Shown piece by piece: positions 43,469 to 53,042 of a stretch of DNA of 64,000 nucleotides. The stretch is taken from positions 1 through 64,000 of the forward strand of contig NZ_JAVRHN010000010.1 of the NCBI RefSeq assembly GCF_031846645.1. Direction: 5' to 3'. Every line of letters begins with the position of its first letter. Positions within the stretch are counted from its first letter, which is position 1. Position numbers and translations under genes: made by a program. The notes below the pieces were generated by a model. The model made no database searches. It saw only the letters and a list, made by a program, of their open reading frames with translations, and was not told the DNA's origin. Origin of the DNA: Autumnicola psychrophila (GTDB taxonomy: Bacteria > Bacteroidota > Bacteroidia > Flavobacteriales > Flavobacteriaceae).

Positions 43469-44836
43469 ATGACCGAAACCAACCGTATAGAATATCAACG
43501 AGAACTATCCGATGGATTGGAAAAAGAGGTTGTCGCTTTTCTGAATTATCGTGAAGGTGGAATTTTATATATCGGCATTGACAAAAATGGCAGAACATAC
43601 GGCTTGGCAGATGCCGATGGTGACCAGCTAAAAATAAAAGACAAGATAAAGAACAACATCCGGCCTTCCGCTCTGGGACTATTCGATATCGTGAGTGAAG
43701 AAAGAGAGGGAAAAGACATCTTAAAGATTATTGTAGCGAGTGGCCCGGAAAAACCCTACCACCTCAAAAAATACGGGATGTCGGAAAAGGGCTGTTTTAT
43801 CCGTTTGGGTTCGGCGGCGGAACCGATGCCCCAAAAAATGATAGACGAGCTCTTTGCCAAACGTACCCGAGATTCCATAAGCAAGATCAAAGCCGGACGA
43901 CAAGATTTGAGTTTTGGCCAATTAAAAATTTACTACGAGGAATCCGGTTATAAACTGGGAAAAGCTTTTGCGAAAAATCTCGAACTGTTAACAGATGATG
44001 GCGATTTCAACTATGCCGCCTATCTTTTGGCCGACAAAAACAATACTTCCATTAAAGTCGCCAAATATTCAGGAACCAATCGAACCGACCTGATAGAAAG
44101 CAATGAATACGGCCACGAATGTCTGGTAAAAGCTACGAAACAAGTAATTGATAAAATTACGGTCGAGAACAGAACCAACACAAAAATCACGGCAAAAGAA
44201 CGGCAGCAGTCAAACGTTTGGAATCCTATTGCCTTGCGCGAAGCCATCATTAATGCCTTTGTGCACAACAATTACACCAATGAAATTACCCCAAAGTTTG
44301 AGATATTTACGGACAGAATAGAAATCACCTCGGCAGGCGGCCTACCGGAAGGCCTAAGCAAACAGGAATTTTTTGAAGGTTTTTCAGTACCAAGAAACAA
44401 GGAGTTGATGCGTATTTTCAAAGATTTGGAACTGGTGGAGCAATTGGGATCAGGCATTCCCCGTATTTTGGAACATTATGGAAAAGAGAATTTTATTTTT
44501 TCAGATAACTTCCTAAGAATGACATTTGCAACTAAAGAAGATGCTGTAAAAGATAGTGCCCAAGTTGAAGCTAAAGAAGGTGGTGTAATAGGTGGTGTAA
44601 TAAGTAGTGAAATAGGTAGTGCAATTGATAAAAATCCAAAACTTACCACAAGGCAAAAAGAAGTTTTAAGGCTTATTGCAGCTAATAATGGCATTACCTA
44701 TAATGAAATAGCCGAAGCTCTGGGTATCAACGAATCTGCTGTGGGTAAGCACATTAACACCATAAAGGATAAAGGATTTTTAGAACGCAAGGAAGGGACG
44801 AGAGGCTATTGGCAAGTTAATGTTGCAAGGGATTAA
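43469..44836 (+). CDS. AlbA_2 (Schlafen-like) ATP-binding transcriptional regulator
   Basis: A 455-residue protein. The N-terminal AlbA_2 domain covers about residues 7-140 (E-Y-Q-R-E-L-S-D-G-L-E-K-E-V-V-A-F-L-N-Y and G-G-I-L-Y-I-G-I-D). An HATPase_c-4-type middle part follows (N-P-I-A-L-R-E-A-I-I-N-A-F-V-H-N-N-Y near 250 and L-E-L-V-E-Q-L-G-S-G-I-P-R-I near 320). The last 60 residues are a winged helix (T-Y-N-E-I-A-E-A-L-G-I-N-E-S-A-V-G-K-H-I). Relatives act as regulators or in defence. It lies between mob and tra blocks and is likely a passenger. Confidence 0.85.
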   Translation: MTETNRIEYQRELSDGLEKEVVAFLNYREGGILYIGIDKNGRTYGLADADGDQLKIKDKIKNNIRPSALGLFDIVSEEREGKDILKIIVASGPEKPYHLKKYGMSEKGCFIRLGSAAEPMPQKMIDELFAKRTRDSISKIKAGRQDLSFGQLKIYYEESGYKLGKAFAKNLELLTDDGDFNYAAYLLADKNNTSIKVAKYSGTNRTDLIESNEYGHECLVKATKQVIDKITVENRTNTKITAKERQQSNVWNPIALREAIINAFVHNNYTNEITPKFEIFTDRIEITSAGGLPEGLSKQEFFEGFSVPRNKELMRIFKDLELVEQLGSGIPRILEHYGKENFIFSDNFLRMTFATKEDAVKDSAQVEAKEGGVIGGVISSEIGSAIDKNPKLTTRQKEVLRLIAANNGITYNEIAEALGINESAVGKHINTIKDKGFLERKEGTRGYWQVNVARD

Positions 44837-44891
44837 AATAATTAAAACTTATTTTCATATTGCCTGCCTATAAGATCAATGGATAATTGAC

Positions 44892-45257
44892 TTAAAACGG
44901 TCCCTTATCCCTTGGTCCATTATGGGTGACCTTCCATTGGGCATCTTCCTTGACCATTTTAAAAACACCTGGTTTCGGGTCATACGATGTTGAATATTTA
45001 ACCCAGGCTACCTCGCCTTCGGTTTTTTTATCCACTATCTGAAAATTGGATTCAGAATCTTTATCCTCAGTAAACATTTCTTGTATACTGGAAAGATTTG
45101 CATATCCAGATGCTGTTGTATATTCCTTTAAAGTTGTCTTATCACCGTGATAAAAACTTTCGGCTACGATTTTGGCAGTTTCTGAGGGGGATAAATCCTG
45201 TTTTCCTGCACAAGACAGAAAAAATACTACGGACAAAAAAACGGCTATTCTTTTCAT
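44892..45257 (-). CDS. DUF4878-type lipoprotein
   Basis: A 121-residue protein with lipobox F-F-L-S-C (Cys near residue 16) and an NTF2-like DUF4878 domain: S-P-S-E-T-A-K-I-V-A-E-S-F-Y-H-G-D, then V-A-W-V-K-Y-S. It is the last gene of the leftward tra operon, 7 bases after traN. Its role in conjugation is not known; entry exclusion or pilus-linked lipoproteins are possible. Confidence 0.75.
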   Translation of the reverse strand: MKRIAVFLSVVFFLSCAGKQDLSPSETAKIVAESFYHGDKTTLKEYTTASGYANLSSIQEMFTEDKDSESNFQIVDKKTEGEVAWVKYSTSYDPKPGVFKMVKEDAQWKVTHNGPRDKGPF

Positions 45258-45264
45258 AACGATG

Positions 45265-46098
45265 TTAATTAGGGTTGTTGATAAATCTACGCAATATTTT
45301 TAGTTTTAAGTTCCTTTCCCCGTTCTTTTCGTTAAGCTCTAATACCGTCCTGCGGTCATTGCTTATCGAAAACTTTGGCAGCACATAAACCAATCTTACG
45401 GTTTCGTTTTCTGCTACTTTGGAGGGCGAATTATACTTGAAAATTGGCTCGTGATAAAGGCGTTGCAATGATTTCCTTTTACCTTTTTGTCTCGTTTCAA
45501 CCGAGAATTTTAAGAAATTCAGATCGTAATCCAAGGTAGATTTATTTTCAATCTGGATTACAAAGTAAAGCTCATCCTTGTCAAAAACAATATTTTCAAT
45601 GCTCAAAACGATGCCCTCGTTCCGTTTTTTTATTCGGCCAATCCGTTGTTTTCGATCAAGTAGATAGGAACTGAATTTTTGGTAGTAATAGACCTCATTT
45701 CCTAACTCTTTATTAGACTCATTTACTTTTGCCGAATCAGCAACAATGGGCTTTTCATTACCGATACTTTTAGACTTCGGTATAAAATAATTTAGCCTAT
45801 CAAGCTGTTTCTTATACTTTACAATATACGAAAAAACTGAACCATTTCTATTGACCACCAGAAGATTACTTTCCATTCCCGGCTTTGCCTGGAGCAACCC
45901 GAAATACTGTTCTTTCTCGCGATTATAGGTAAACACAAAATTTTCAGATCCCGTAATTCCTTGGCGGATGGGTTGTGGGAAGAATAATGCAACGTTCTTT
46001 TGGTCATTAGCATAAATCGTATCGAGTATAATGGGCGTTTGCGCCTTGGTAAAAGTAGTACCAAATAAAAATATTGAGATAAGAATAAAATTTTTCAT
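45265..46098 (-). CDS. traN: conjugative transposon protein TraN (DUF4138)
   Basis: A 277-residue secreted protein (signal peptide ending near T-K-A-Q). It has DUF4138 features: A-N-D-Q-K-N-V-A-L-F-F-P-Q-P-I near 30, F-V-F-T-Y-N-R-E-K-E-Q-Y-F-G, and C-terminal beta strands ending R-R-F-I-N-N-P-N. It forms the outer-membrane part of the type IV channel. It follows traM in the operon with a gap of 31 bases. Confidence 0.9.
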   Translation of the reverse strand: MKNFILISIFLFGTTFTKAQTPIILDTIYANDQKNVALFFPQPIRQGITGSENFVFTYNREKEQYFGLLQAKPGMESNLLVVNRNGSVFSYIVKYKKQLDRLNYFIPKSKSIGNEKPIVADSAKVNESNKELGNEVYYYQKFSSYLLDRKQRIGRIKKRNEGIVLSIENIVFDKDELYFVIQIENKSTLDYDLNFLKFSVETRQKGKRKSLQRLYHEPIFKYNSPSKVAENETVRLVYVLPKFSISNDRRTVLELNEKNGERNLKLKILRRFINNPN

Positions 46099-46129
46099 AG
46101 GAGTGAGTTTTTAAATGCCCGTTATGGAC

Positions 46130-47065
46130 TCATAATTTAGGTTTTAGGATTAATTTGTAATTGTTGAGCACGGTAACCTTTACGTTCCGGTGGTTGCGCT
46201 GAAATATCTTTTTGAAACCGCTTACCTGTGGTAAGCCGGCAATATTAATGTCGTCCACCATATCACCTACAACTTCGTTGGTGACCTCTGCCCGAAAGTT
46301 GTTTTCCACATATATGCCATCACTACCGTCCTGTAGGTCGAAGGCTTTCAACTTTGTGGGATGGTGTTCGATATTCTCGATTTCAATCAACACCCGATTG
46401 GGTTGAAAACTGATAAAACCGTAGATTGGAGTGTTTTTTGCAATCTGTTTGCTATTAATGGTAGCGGCTTTGGTCAGGCGCATCCGCAAACGAGAATTGA
46501 CCTTGACCACTTGATCACCATCCACGGCCGCATAGATTACGGCATCCGTTGTTCCGGAAATGGAAATATCACTTTCCTTTGGATAAGAGGCAAAGAACAA
46601 CTGATGTTCCAGTCCCAATTCCTTGGCAGCAATTTTTTGTTCAGCTTTTATTTCTGCGGAGTCAACTACATTTGCGACTTTGGCAACAGCTTTCGTAACG
46701 CCAATATTCTTATAATTTTTTTCGGAATACTTAATTTTTCCTGCGGAGTAAATACTATCCACAATGCGCTCCTTTTCTTTTTCAGGTAAATCTACATCAT
46801 AAAAGCCCAGGGAATCAATCAGCTTTTCATCGTAGATGCTTGGTGCGTTGGTTTCACGTACTTCCTTTAAATCATTGATGGCATCCAGTTTGGAATCGTA
46901 TTCTTTTTGATCCTCTTCGAGTTTTGGAACCGATGTTTCTTTAAGGTTCTCGTTCTCACTTTCATCATCGCCTATTACCATCACGGAATAGGAAATCAGG
47001 AATATTAATATCACGGCCAATACGGCCGCAAAGACTATTTTTTTCTTTTCTATCTTCATAATCAT
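46130..47065 (-). CDS. traM: conjugative transposon protein TraM
   Basis: A 311-residue protein with one N-terminal membrane anchor (about 9-30), a coiled coil (about 30-100) and a beta-rich C-terminal domain (about 170-311): A-A-V-D-G-D-Q-V-V-K-V-N-S-R-L-R-M-R-L, then I-Y-G-F-I-S-F-Q-P-N-R. It is the VirB10-like core of the channel. No TraL reading frame lies in the 35 bases between traK and traM, where TraL normally sits. Confidence 0.9.
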   Translation of the reverse strand: MIMKIEKKKIVFAAVLAVILIFLISYSVMVIGDDESENENLKETSVPKLEEDQKEYDSKLDAINDLKEVRETNAPSIYDEKLIDSLGFYDVDLPEKEKERIVDSIYSAGKIKYSEKNYKNIGVTKAVAKVANVVDSAEIKAEQKIAAKELGLEHQLFFASYPKESDISISGTTDAVIYAAVDGDQVVKVNSRLRMRLTKAATINSKQIAKNTPIYGFISFQPNRVLIEIENIEHHPTKLKAFDLQDGSDGIYVENNFRAEVTNEVVGDMVDDINIAGLPQVSGFKKIFQRNHRNVKVTVLNNYKLILKPKL

Positions 47066-47100
47066 TGGTTTTTTAATTACCCGTCTGACCGTCGGGCAGG

Positions 47101-47718
47101 TTATGGATTTTCATTGTTCAGTTTTTTAAGGGATTTCTCGAAATAGTTGGTGACCAATAATCCGTGTGGATTGTTGGGGAAATTCCGATCAACGGCAATA
47201 AGGTTTCCGGTGGAAACCAACTCGTACGTATCGATAATCGATCCTCTGTTGATTTCAAAAATGGTAACAGTTCTAAAGCTGTATGTCCCATTCTTTTCTT
47301 GGATTTGGGAATCAATGCTGAGCACCTTTTGGATTAATGAATATTGCAACAACCGATTATAGACACCATCGGCCTTTTTTTGACGGTAGAGGTTGTCAAC
47401 GGAACTGTTCCCAAGCCATAGTGCCTTTTTTAAGTTCTTTTCATAATTGCTTGCATCGATGTTGTAGAAATAATTGTGAAAAAGTTCTAAATGAGCCAAG
47501 GCTTCAACTTTAAAATTTTCCTTTTGCGTAACGAGCTTCAAAGGAATGATACTTCCATCGGTATTGATGGCAAAAGCATTGTTCAAGGCTTTTTTATTGA
47601 TGTCGAATACCATCCAAACGGCAAAAAAACTGGACAATAAGGAACAGATGACGACGGCCAAGACAATGAACCGGTTTATTCTAAGGACAACGTAAATATT
47701 TTTATAAGGTGTTTTCAT
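47101..47718 (-). CDS. traK: conjugative transposon protein TraK (VirB8-like)
   Basis: A 205-residue protein with one membrane anchor near residues 13-37 and a periplasmic NTF2-like domain (about 60-200): A-L-A-H-L-E-L-F-H-N-Y-F-Y-N-I-D-A, then S-L-I-Q-K-V-L-S-I-D-S. It is the VirB8-like assembly factor of the inner membrane part. It is 10 bases after traJ. Confidence 0.9.
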   Translation of the reverse strand: MKTPYKNIYVVLRINRFIVLAVVICSLLSSFFAVWMVFDINKKALNNAFAINTDGSIIPLKLVTQKENFKVEALAHLELFHNYFYNIDASNYEKNLKKALWLGNSSVDNLYRQKKADGVYNRLLQYSLIQKVLSIDSQIQEKNGTYSFRTVTIFEINRGSIIDTYELVSTGNLIAVDRNFPNNPHGLLVTNYFEKSLKKLNNENP

Positions 47719-47728
47719 TTCAGCGGGT

Positions 47729-48571
47729 TTAAGCAGTAAATAATTTTAGGGTAAATGATGTAGCGCGCCGGTACAGTTTAAACTTTAGGAAGACGATAAA
47801 CCCCACCGAACCAAGCTGTACAACCGGGGCAAAAAAGCCGCTGCCGATATCCGTTCCGAACAAATTCGTCCAAAAGTTGGTGTTTATTTCGGTATAAAGC
47901 GCATTGACGAATACATTGACCAAAAAGAAGGCTGGCACTAGCATATAGACCGCAACATACAATTTGAAAAAGTTAAAGGCCAATGACCTAAATTTCTCAA
48001 ACACGGCCAGGCTTATAACCAGTGGAAAAAACGCCTGCATAATTCCCAAAAGAAAAAAACGTTCGGCCAAGAACAGCGGATAAATGAATAAATCGAGAAT
48101 CCATAGGATAACGCTTCCAATAAAGGCGAATGTCTTGAAGCCAAATAATGGTGTGACCAAGGCTTCATAAAGTAGGGTCATTGCATTTTTTGCCGCATCA
48201 ATTAGATTTACATCCTCTTCAATGGGTATATCCTGCATCTGCAAGGGCAGTAAAGCGGGAGCCGTGTTTCTGTATTGTGCCTCGATAGAAACAAGAATGC
48301 CATCAAAAAAGCCCAACACCTGTGTTGAAAAAATGACCAAAAGCACAACTGCAAAATTTTTGACCAGTTCCCCCGGACTCAATCCCCAGGTATAGCCATC
48401 CATATTGGCAACGCCCTCATTGTATTTTTTGAGGATGTTGATCAGAAAGAAAAGTACCGCAAGCGTTTTCATTCCCCCAATGGTATATTGCGAGAAGTCG
48501 CTGTTTTGTATGGTCTGGAAAACGGTATCGACGTATTCCAACCCGATCCCTAAGATGATTGCCGCGGTCAT
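47729..48571 (-). CDS. traJ: conjugative transposon protein TraJ
   Basis: A 280-residue integral membrane protein with about six segments (for example at about 35-50, 72-95, 140-160, 175-195 and 205-230): W-G-L-S-P-G-E-L-V-K-N-F-A-V-V-L-L, typical of VirB6-like TraJ. It forms part of the inner-membrane channel. It follows traI with a gap of two bases. Confidence 0.9.
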   Translation of the reverse strand: MTAAIILGIGLEYVDTVFQTIQNSDFSQYTIGGMKTLAVLFFLINILKKYNEGVANMDGYTWGLSPGELVKNFAVVLLVIFSTQVLGFFDGILVSIEAQYRNTAPALLPLQMQDIPIEEDVNLIDAAKNAMTLLYEALVTPLFGFKTFAFIGSVILWILDLFIYPLFLAERFFLLGIMQAFFPLVISLAVFEKFRSLAFNFFKLYVAVYMLVPAFFLVNVFVNALYTEINTNFWTNLFGTDIGSGFFAPVVQLGSVGFIVFLKFKLYRRATSFTLKLFTA

Positions 48572-48573
48572 AA

Positions 48574-49143
48574 TTAGAATTCTGTTTCCCTGTTATTGAT
48601 TTTATCCTGCATTTTCCTGAAGGAAATGATGTCGCGATAGCGCCTTGTTCTAACTGTTATGTTGGATACCATCTCTTTTGATTCAATTTCCTTTTGCTTT
48701 AGAATATCGGCACGGTCGGCATCGCTCATTTTGAGATAATCGTTGGACAGGATCTGATCGATAAAGTCCATTGTTTCCAAGGAATTTTCAACAATGGCAT
48801 TGAATGATTCCGATACCCGTTCTATTTCGTTTGGTTTGATGTAAGGGGAATCGAGAATATCCCTTAGATCATTTTGCATCACATAGATCAGGCGTTGATT
48901 GTTCCGGCCTATTTCCCCGACGGCTTTTAACTGTTTGACCACATTGTTGACCTTTTCAAGGTTTTCCTTTTGAGTTTTCAGAAATTTGACGGTCTTGACG
49001 AGGTTTGATGTCTGTTTTGCAGATTCCACGAGAGATTTGACCAAGCTTATGAAATTCGTGTTGTCATAGACGGGCATCCCTTGGGCTTTAATGTTCAGGC
49101 TGAATAAAAGTGCCATTGCGAGTATTACTAGTTTTGTTTTCAT
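48574..49143 (-). CDS. traI: conjugative transposon protein TraI (DUF4141)
   Basis: A 189-residue secreted protein (signal ending near N-I-K-A-Q) with a long helical coiled region: K-S-L-V-E-S-A-K-Q-T-S-N-L-V-K-T-V-K-F-L and a C-terminal R-R-Y-R-D-I-I-S-F-R-K-M-Q-D. It is VirB5-like (pilus tip or periplasmic). It is directly between traG and traJ. Confidence 0.85.
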   Translation of the reverse strand: MKTKLVILAMALLFSLNIKAQGMPVYDNTNFISLVKSLVESAKQTSNLVKTVKFLKTQKENLEKVNNVVKQLKAVGEIGRNNQRLIYVMQNDLRDILDSPYIKPNEIERVSESFNAIVENSLETMDFIDQILSNDYLKMSDADRADILKQKEIESKEMVSNITVRTRRYRDIISFRKMQDKINNRETEF

Positions 49144-49148
49144 AGTTT

Positions 49149-51551
49149 CTAATTTTTAGATGAATATTCCTTGATTGCTTTTTCCATATCCCGATGCTGT
49201 GCGTAGAACATCATAATTTCATCATTTTCCCTACCGTCCGTGAGGTAAGCCGCATAGACCTCTTTGGGAACCTCAAGCCGGAAAATGTTGCTTTCCTTGC
49301 CAATTTTGATGAACATTTCGGTGTACTTGCGAGGTCCCGAAAGATTATTTTTGATGGATTTCAACTGGTTCAGGTCGTGGCTTGATAGGTTGAGCCTTTT
49401 GACCAATTCCGCATAGCCTTTTTCATTGTTTAAGCTATAAATGACCTGAGTGTTTTCTAAGATGCTCGCAGAAGTGGAATTGTTCGGAAGTTGATTGATA
49501 GATTGGAGGATAATCCCAATAGCCCCGTTCTGTTTTCGGATGGCCTGATAATAGAATTCCACACTTTCCAATACGTTCTCAAACTTCAATTGCTTGGCAA
49601 ACTCATCAAACAAAATAATGCCTTTTTCCGCCTTATTTTTCCAAATCGTCCTTTGTATTGCCGATTTAATCAGTTTGAGCATTACGGACAGGATTTCCTT
49701 GTTATCCTTGACTTCGTCCAGTTCAAAAACAATAAGGCGTTTGTCTTCGATTTTATAGGTCTGATCTTCGCTTATCTCAAAGAGGAAGCTGTATAGACCA
49801 TCGCCAACATACTCAGACATTACGTGCAAGAAATTCGTAACATTGAAGTAGTCAGGATGGATTTTAAGGTGATCTAAAAGTTCGTTTTGTTTGCGTTCGA
49901 TAAAATGGTAGAAATCATCCAACGAATGATTTTCCGCAGTGCTATCGTAATAATGACGCAGTATTTTCTTGACAGATACGGATTGTGCCTTGGTCACTTT
50001 CAAATCAGAAGCAAAAAGCTCGAATAGAAAGACCGATAAATCTTCCAAATGTTCCGGTGTTAGGTCTATTGTATCGCTGATGTAAAAAGGGTTGATCCCT
50101 AAATTTTTCCCACCCTCGTAGCGGAGTACGGTATATTTTTCAGGATAAAGTTTTGCGAATTTGGTGTAGGAACCGCCCAGATCGATAATCACCAACCTAA
50201 CGCCACTTTCAAAGTATTGGCGCAGAATATTATTGGCCAAAAACGATTTGCCTTCACCGGTTGGTGCAAAAATGGCAAAGTTTCTTGCCTTGATTCGTTT
50301 TTTGTGTTCATCCCACACATCTTTGAGAACAGGGATGTTATGTTCCCGGTCGTTAAAGATGATCCCGGTAGCATCCGATTTGTAATTTGTATTATTGATA
50401 AACAGGCAAAGCGCGTGTTTCAAATCGGACACGTATAAATCATTGTTCGAGAAATTGGAAGAAAAACAGCAGTAGCTGTTCAATATGTAATTCTTTCTTT
50501 CTTCGCCCCTTGGATAATAGGGGATAATATCTAGTTCCTTAAATTCGGTTTTTATTTTGGAAGCAATTCTATCCAGGTTTCGGGCCTCCCGGTCCCAATA
50601 CACGATGTTCAAATGGCCACGGATAATCCGGGCATTGTCATCGGCATTGATCTGGTCAAGGATATGTTGGATTTTTCCGAGTACCACCTTGTTCTGAGAA
50701 CCGAAATTGGAACTTTTGTTCAGTTCCTCAACTTTTTTGTCCAGCAGCTTACGCCATTTCTGTTTATCGTCCAGATATAGTATCTGGTTAACAATGTGGT
50801 TCTCGTTAAGCGTAAGCCCCAGCCCATCAATAAACCCTTGATGAAACACGAAATCGTCAGAAGTGAATTTCTCATTGGTCTTGCTACTCTGTACACTTTC
50901 GCCGAAGCACAGTTCGCTGTTGATGGCCAGGGCATCAAAATAATTTTCTCCAATATTGACGCTTTTCTTATCTAAAAGAATATCGGTATCAAAACCCTCG
51001 TTGAAGCCATTGAAATAACCATTGGTCAGTTGCTCAATTCCTTTCGCCTCAAGCGGAAGGAATTCCATTTTGCGACTATTGTTGATGAAGGAAACAGAAT
51101 CACTTACCGAACCGATAAAGCGCTGCACAGAATCGTCAAGTTCCCTGATAATACTCTTGGAAATCTTAAGAAATGGATTGACATATTTTGGATTGTTGAG
51201 CGCTTTATTCTTGGTCAGAATAAAGAACAGGAGGCAGCGGTGCTCCATATACTCGCGTCCTTTAAAATGATCGTGGGTCGCTTTTTCCAAAAAGGTAGAA
51301 TTGGCCAATTGCTCCGAAGCGTAGGATTTCTTTAGATAAATATCCTGTTTGTGAACCACCGTGCCAACAGACAACGATTTTAGAGCCTGAAACCAAGCCC
51401 CGTGCATATCCTCAAAATCTTTTTCTGATAAAGAATATATTTCGGGCAGGTTGCCTTCATAGCACAAGACCACATTACCATTGTTGGCAAAAATGATATT
51501 GTCCTGAATATCCGCGATGGGTTTGTATGATGAAAGGTTAATCTTGTTCAT
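49149..51551 (-). CDS. traG: conjugation ATPase TraG (VirB4-like)
   Basis: An 800-residue ATPase. Walker A A-P-T-G-E-G-K-S is at about residues 430-437, and Walker B G-I-I-L-F-D-E-F-A near 640-650. The N-terminal half is the VirB4 CagE-like domain. It powers assembly of the type IV channel and pilus. The start overlaps traF by 14 bases, so translation is coupled. Confidence 0.95.
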   Translation of the reverse strand: MNKINLSSYKPIADIQDNIIFANNGNVVLCYEGNLPEIYSLSEKDFEDMHGAWFQALKSLSVGTVVHKQDIYLKKSYASEQLANSTFLEKATHDHFKGREYMEHRCLLFFILTKNKALNNPKYVNPFLKISKSIIRELDDSVQRFIGSVSDSVSFINNSRKMEFLPLEAKGIEQLTNGYFNGFNEGFDTDILLDKKSVNIGENYFDALAINSELCFGESVQSSKTNEKFTSDDFVFHQGFIDGLGLTLNENHIVNQILYLDDKQKWRKLLDKKVEELNKSSNFGSQNKVVLGKIQHILDQINADDNARIIRGHLNIVYWDREARNLDRIASKIKTEFKELDIIPYYPRGEERKNYILNSYCCFSSNFSNNDLYVSDLKHALCLFINNTNYKSDATGIIFNDREHNIPVLKDVWDEHKKRIKARNFAIFAPTGEGKSFLANNILRQYFESGVRLVIIDLGGSYTKFAKLYPEKYTVLRYEGGKNLGINPFYISDTIDLTPEHLEDLSVFLFELFASDLKVTKAQSVSVKKILRHYYDSTAENHSLDDFYHFIERKQNELLDHLKIHPDYFNVTNFLHVMSEYVGDGLYSFLFEISEDQTYKIEDKRLIVFELDEVKDNKEILSVMLKLIKSAIQRTIWKNKAEKGIILFDEFAKQLKFENVLESVEFYYQAIRKQNGAIGIILQSINQLPNNSTSASILENTQVIYSLNNEKGYAELVKRLNLSSHDLNQLKSIKNNLSGPRKYTEMFIKIGKESNIFRLEVPKEVYAAYLTDGRENDEIMMFYAQHRDMEKAIKEYSSKN

Positions 51552-51822
51552 AATCGATTTCGGAGTTTCTTTTGTTACTGATAATTTTTGGGAAGGCCTT
51601 GGCCACCTGAAAAAGCTGTGGGTTGCTCGTTATTCGGGTCAGCGCGATATATAGTGCTGAATTAAGGACGAATACGCCAATTATAATCCCGAAGCTGAAC
51701 GAGAAGATGATGACCAATAGGGAAGCGAGAATGGATACCATCATTATAGCAAACAGGGATATGGGCAGCCCGAAAATGACCGCCCGTTTCCTGATATTTT
51801 TATAGACCTCGAATCTTTTCAT
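51538..51822 (-). CDS. traF: conjugative transposon protein TraF (DUF4133)
   Basis: A 94-residue protein with two membrane segments (about 15-38 and 42-62) and the family R-K-R-A-V-I-F-G-L-P near the start. It is VirB3-like. It begins at the base after the end of traE and its end overlaps traG. Confidence 0.9.
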   Translation of the reverse strand: MKRFEVYKNIRKRAVIFGLPISLFAIMMVSILASLLVIIFSFSFGIIIGVFVLNSALYIALTRITSNPQLFQVAKAFPKIISNKRNSEIDYEQD

Positions 51823-52110
51823 TTAAACTACGATTGAAATTAAATAGGTAAAAATCCCTACAACCGCCCCTGCAATAAGGACAAAGACCAATACGCGGGT
51901 AATCCCCTTTTTTAAATCGGCATTCTCACCAAAGAAATGTCCGGCATTAAATAGAAAGCCAACTAAAAAAATGACCCCCAGGATGATTGGAAAGACGGTC
52001 CTGATGGTAGTGGAAACGTCGTTTACAGATTCTTCGATTCCTCCAATTTGTGCAAAAGATGTAGCAGACAGAAAAGAGAAGATAGCTGCTAAATAGCTTG
52101 ATTTTTTCAT
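51823..52110 (-). CDS. traE: conjugative transposon protein TraE (DUF4134)
   Basis: A 95-residue protein with a signal peptide (to about F-A-Q), then two membrane segments, and Gly-Ile-Glu-Glu-Ser near residue 25. It is VirB2-like pilin. It is the first tra gene, transcribed leftward; the promoter lies in the 190 bases before the divergent amidase gene. Confidence 0.9.
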   Translation of the reverse strand: MKKSSYLAAIFSFLSATSFAQIGGIEESVNDVSTTIRTVFPIILGVIFLVGFLFNAGHFFGENADLKKGITRVLVFVLIAGAVVGIFTYLISIVV

Positions 52111-52298
52111 AAGAAAAGGTTTTAAAAATTATACTGATTTGGATATAGGAAAAATACATATATTTGATTATAAATATCTGAAAATCAAATAATTGTGAAT
52201 AAAATATTATTTAGTTTCGTTTGAATTCAGTTACTATTATTTGACATCAAATTCTATGAAATTTTGAGTCCAAGCTGTTGATAACCAGAAAATTGAAA

Positions 52299-52946
52299 AT
52301 GAAAAAAGTGCTCAAAAACGTCAGTTTTGTGATTTTGCTCTTAAAAATGTGCTTCATTTTTGGACAGGAATTGGCAACTCAAAAGCGAGTTGTTATTGAT
52401 GTGGGGCACGGTGGAAAAGATTCTGGCGCAATCGGGGTAAATGGAATTCTGGAAAAAGATGTTGTTATGGATATCGCAAATGAGATATTGAAACGAAATA
52501 ACAATTTGAATAAGCCACTAGACATTTACTTAACCAGGTACAATGACACCTTAATTTCCTTATCCGATAGAACTAAGCTAGCTAAAGCTCTAAAAGCTGA
52601 TTTGTTTATTTCGTTGCATTGTAATTATTCGGATAATCCAAAGGCGAGAGGAATTGAGATATATGTATCTAATGATGAATCAAACCATTCTAATAATTCA
52701 ACTTGGTTCGCCTTTCAATTGCAAGCTGGGTTCAATAAGAAATTGGGGTTTGAAAGTAGGGGTGTGAAGTTTGCGAATTTTCAAGTAATTAGAGAATCCT
52801 GTAATTTCTTTCCCGCCATTTTAGTTGAGTTGGGATTTTTTTCGAATAAGGACGAGTTGAAATACATTTCAGAACCTTTAAATAAGCAATCCATTGCATC
52901 AGCTATTTTAATAGAAGTAATTAATTATTTAAAAGATGAATTATGA
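52299..52946 (+). CDS. N-acetylmuramoyl-L-alanine amidase carried by the element
   Basis: A 215-residue secreted amidase: signal peptide about 1-22, V-I-D-V-G-H-G-G-K-D at about 33-42 (first zinc ligand), S-L-H-C-N-Y-S near 100, and A-I-L-V-E-L-G-F-F with the catalytic Glu near 180. It has no SPOR or repeat domain, unlike the chromosomal copy at 14968-16077. It lies divergent to traE and probably opens peptidoglycan for the channel. Confidence 0.85.
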   Translation: MKKVLKNVSFVILLLKMCFIFGQELATQKRVVIDVGHGGKDSGAIGVNGILEKDVVMDIANEILKRNNNLNKPLDIYLTRYNDTLISLSDRTKLAKALKADLFISLHCNYSDNPKARGIEIYVSNDESNHSNNSTWFAFQLQAGFNKKLGFESRGVKFANFQVIRESCNFFPAILVELGFFSNKDELKYISEPLNKQSIASAILIEVINYLKDEL

Positions 52947-53041
52947 AAGAAGTATTTATTGAAATAACTAAGTGCGTTAAGGAAATTATTGGACAATTTA
53001 TTTCAGAAGTGGTAATAATTTATAATTCTTGGAGACTTTGA
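52943..53041 (+). CDS. 32-codon small frame after the amidase
   Basis: It starts ATGA, overlapping the amidase stop by 4 bases, and is amphipathic: K-E-V-F-I-E-I-T-K-C-V-K-E-I-I-G, then V-V-I-I-Y-N-S-W-R-L. The overlap favours real translation, but the length and the AT-rich sequence leave it doubtful. Confidence 0.3.
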   Translation: MKEVFIEITKCVKEIIGQFISEVVIIYNSWRL

Positions 53042-53042
53042 A

